From an uncultured Eggerthellaceae bacterium (GTDB taxonomy: Bacteria > Actinomycetota > Coriobacteriia > Coriobacteriales > Eggerthellaceae): 14,054 bases of DNA. The stretch's first letter is position 1, and each line of letters opens with the position of its first letter. The position numbers were made by a program, and so were the translations under genes. The notes beneath the pieces are model-generated. The model was given only the letters and a program-made list of their open reading frames with translations. It had not been told where the DNA came from and did not search any database. The DNA lies in contig CAKTYF010000047.1 in NCBI GenBank assembly GCA_934631995.1, positions 1 through 14,054 on the forward strand. Reading direction: 5' to 3'. Shown piece by piece: positions 13,711-14,054 of this stretch.

Positions 13711-14054
13711 CTACATCCGATTAAGTATCTCGACCTTCTTGGCATCGTATTCCTCTTGCTCGATCAACCCTGCATCCAATAAGTTTTTCAGCTTGCTAAG
13801 GGTTTCCATAGGATCATCCGCCGCCGTCCCGTTATTGCTACCGGCAGCTTGGGCGCCCTCTTGGACGAAGCGTCCAGAAGAACCTTGGTAAACTGGCTGC
13901 TGCACCGGCGCGTTGCTCATGGGTGCGAACATTTGCTGCGCCATGTTCCCGAAAGCCCCGCCGGCGGCCATCCCCATGCCGAGGCCGGCGCCCGCAGAGG
14001 CTACGCCGCCGGCGCCGGGATTGTTGGCAAGATCGCCTAGGATGTTCGCGGCTT
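13711..14054 (-). CDS. SPFH-type protein with C-terminal SHOCT domain, partial (N-terminus beyond right edge)
   Basis: The frame is open to the right edge; 113 C-terminal residues are visible. The part near the edge (NILGDLANNPGAGG, then Gly/Ala/Met-rich GAGLGMGMAAGGAFGNM) matches the tail of bacterial SPFH proteins of the YdjI-like group. A Gln/Pro/Ser-rich linker follows, then a SHOCT domain (about 78-113): DPMETLSKLKNLLDAGLIEQ, ending EEYDAKKVEILNRM. SHOCT is a short helical oligomerisation domain at the ends of many membrane-associated proteins. Position 13977 is an internal Met, not a start. SPFH identity rests on the tail alone, since the SPFH domain itself is outside the window. Confidence 0.75.
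   Translation of the reverse strand, partial: AANILGDLANNPGAGGVASAGAGLGMGMAAGGAFGNMAQQMFAPMSNAPVQQPVYQGSSGRFVQEGAQAAGSNNGTAADDPMETLSKLKNLLDAGLIEQEEYDAKKVEILNRM

Overview
The window looks like a moderately GC-rich actinobacterial anaerobe, most likely Coriobacteriia (Eggerthellaceae-like). This rests on overall gene style: oxygen-sensitive Fe-S enzymes, an aldehyde ferredoxin oxidoreductase, strong Shine-Dalgarno sites, DegV and a gut-type prophage capsid. It is an inference, not a sequence match.

Positions 1-6647 (minus strand) carry a seven-gene cluster read leftwards: four-cluster ferredoxin subunit, aldehyde ferredoxin oxidoreductase (AOR), MoaD-like sulfur carrier, NuoE-like, NuoF-like, NuoG/HydA-N-like Fe-S subunit, and a ThiF/MoeB-like adenylyltransferase that runs off the left edge. 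There are no complex I membrane or quinone-site genes. The set reads as a soluble AOR wired to a flavin/NAD(H) module, i.e. a candidate electron-bifurcating tungsten (or molybdenum) aldehyde oxidoreductase, with its own sulfur carrier and activating enzyme for the pterin cofactor. Two spacers in the cluster are repeat-bearing; the one between moaD and nuoE holds seven GTCAC-type units at 11-bp steps.

Positions 6648-8590 (plus strand) hold a divergent Fic-fold protein with a C-terminal winged helix and a degenerate active-site motif (KPFDEGTGRLTR instead of HPFxxGNGRxxR), then a TetR regulator. The divergent promoter region between the Fic gene and the AOR cluster has three copies of TTGGGCAGAAA, well placed to control both directions.

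Positions 8743-10449 (minus) encode an M3-family metallopeptidase lipoprotein with a GTG start; 10828-11715 (plus) encodes a DegV protein with a TTG start. Positions 11716-12783 are a phage scar: an AT-rich segment with a perfect 14-bp inverted repeat, a major capsid protein cut off after about 80 residues, and an intact-looking scaffold protein. A minus-strand terminator separates this from 12904-14054, a three-gene minus-strand unit: the C-terminus of an SPFH/SHOCT protein (runs off the right edge), a four-helix membrane protein, and a 31-residue single-helix protein.
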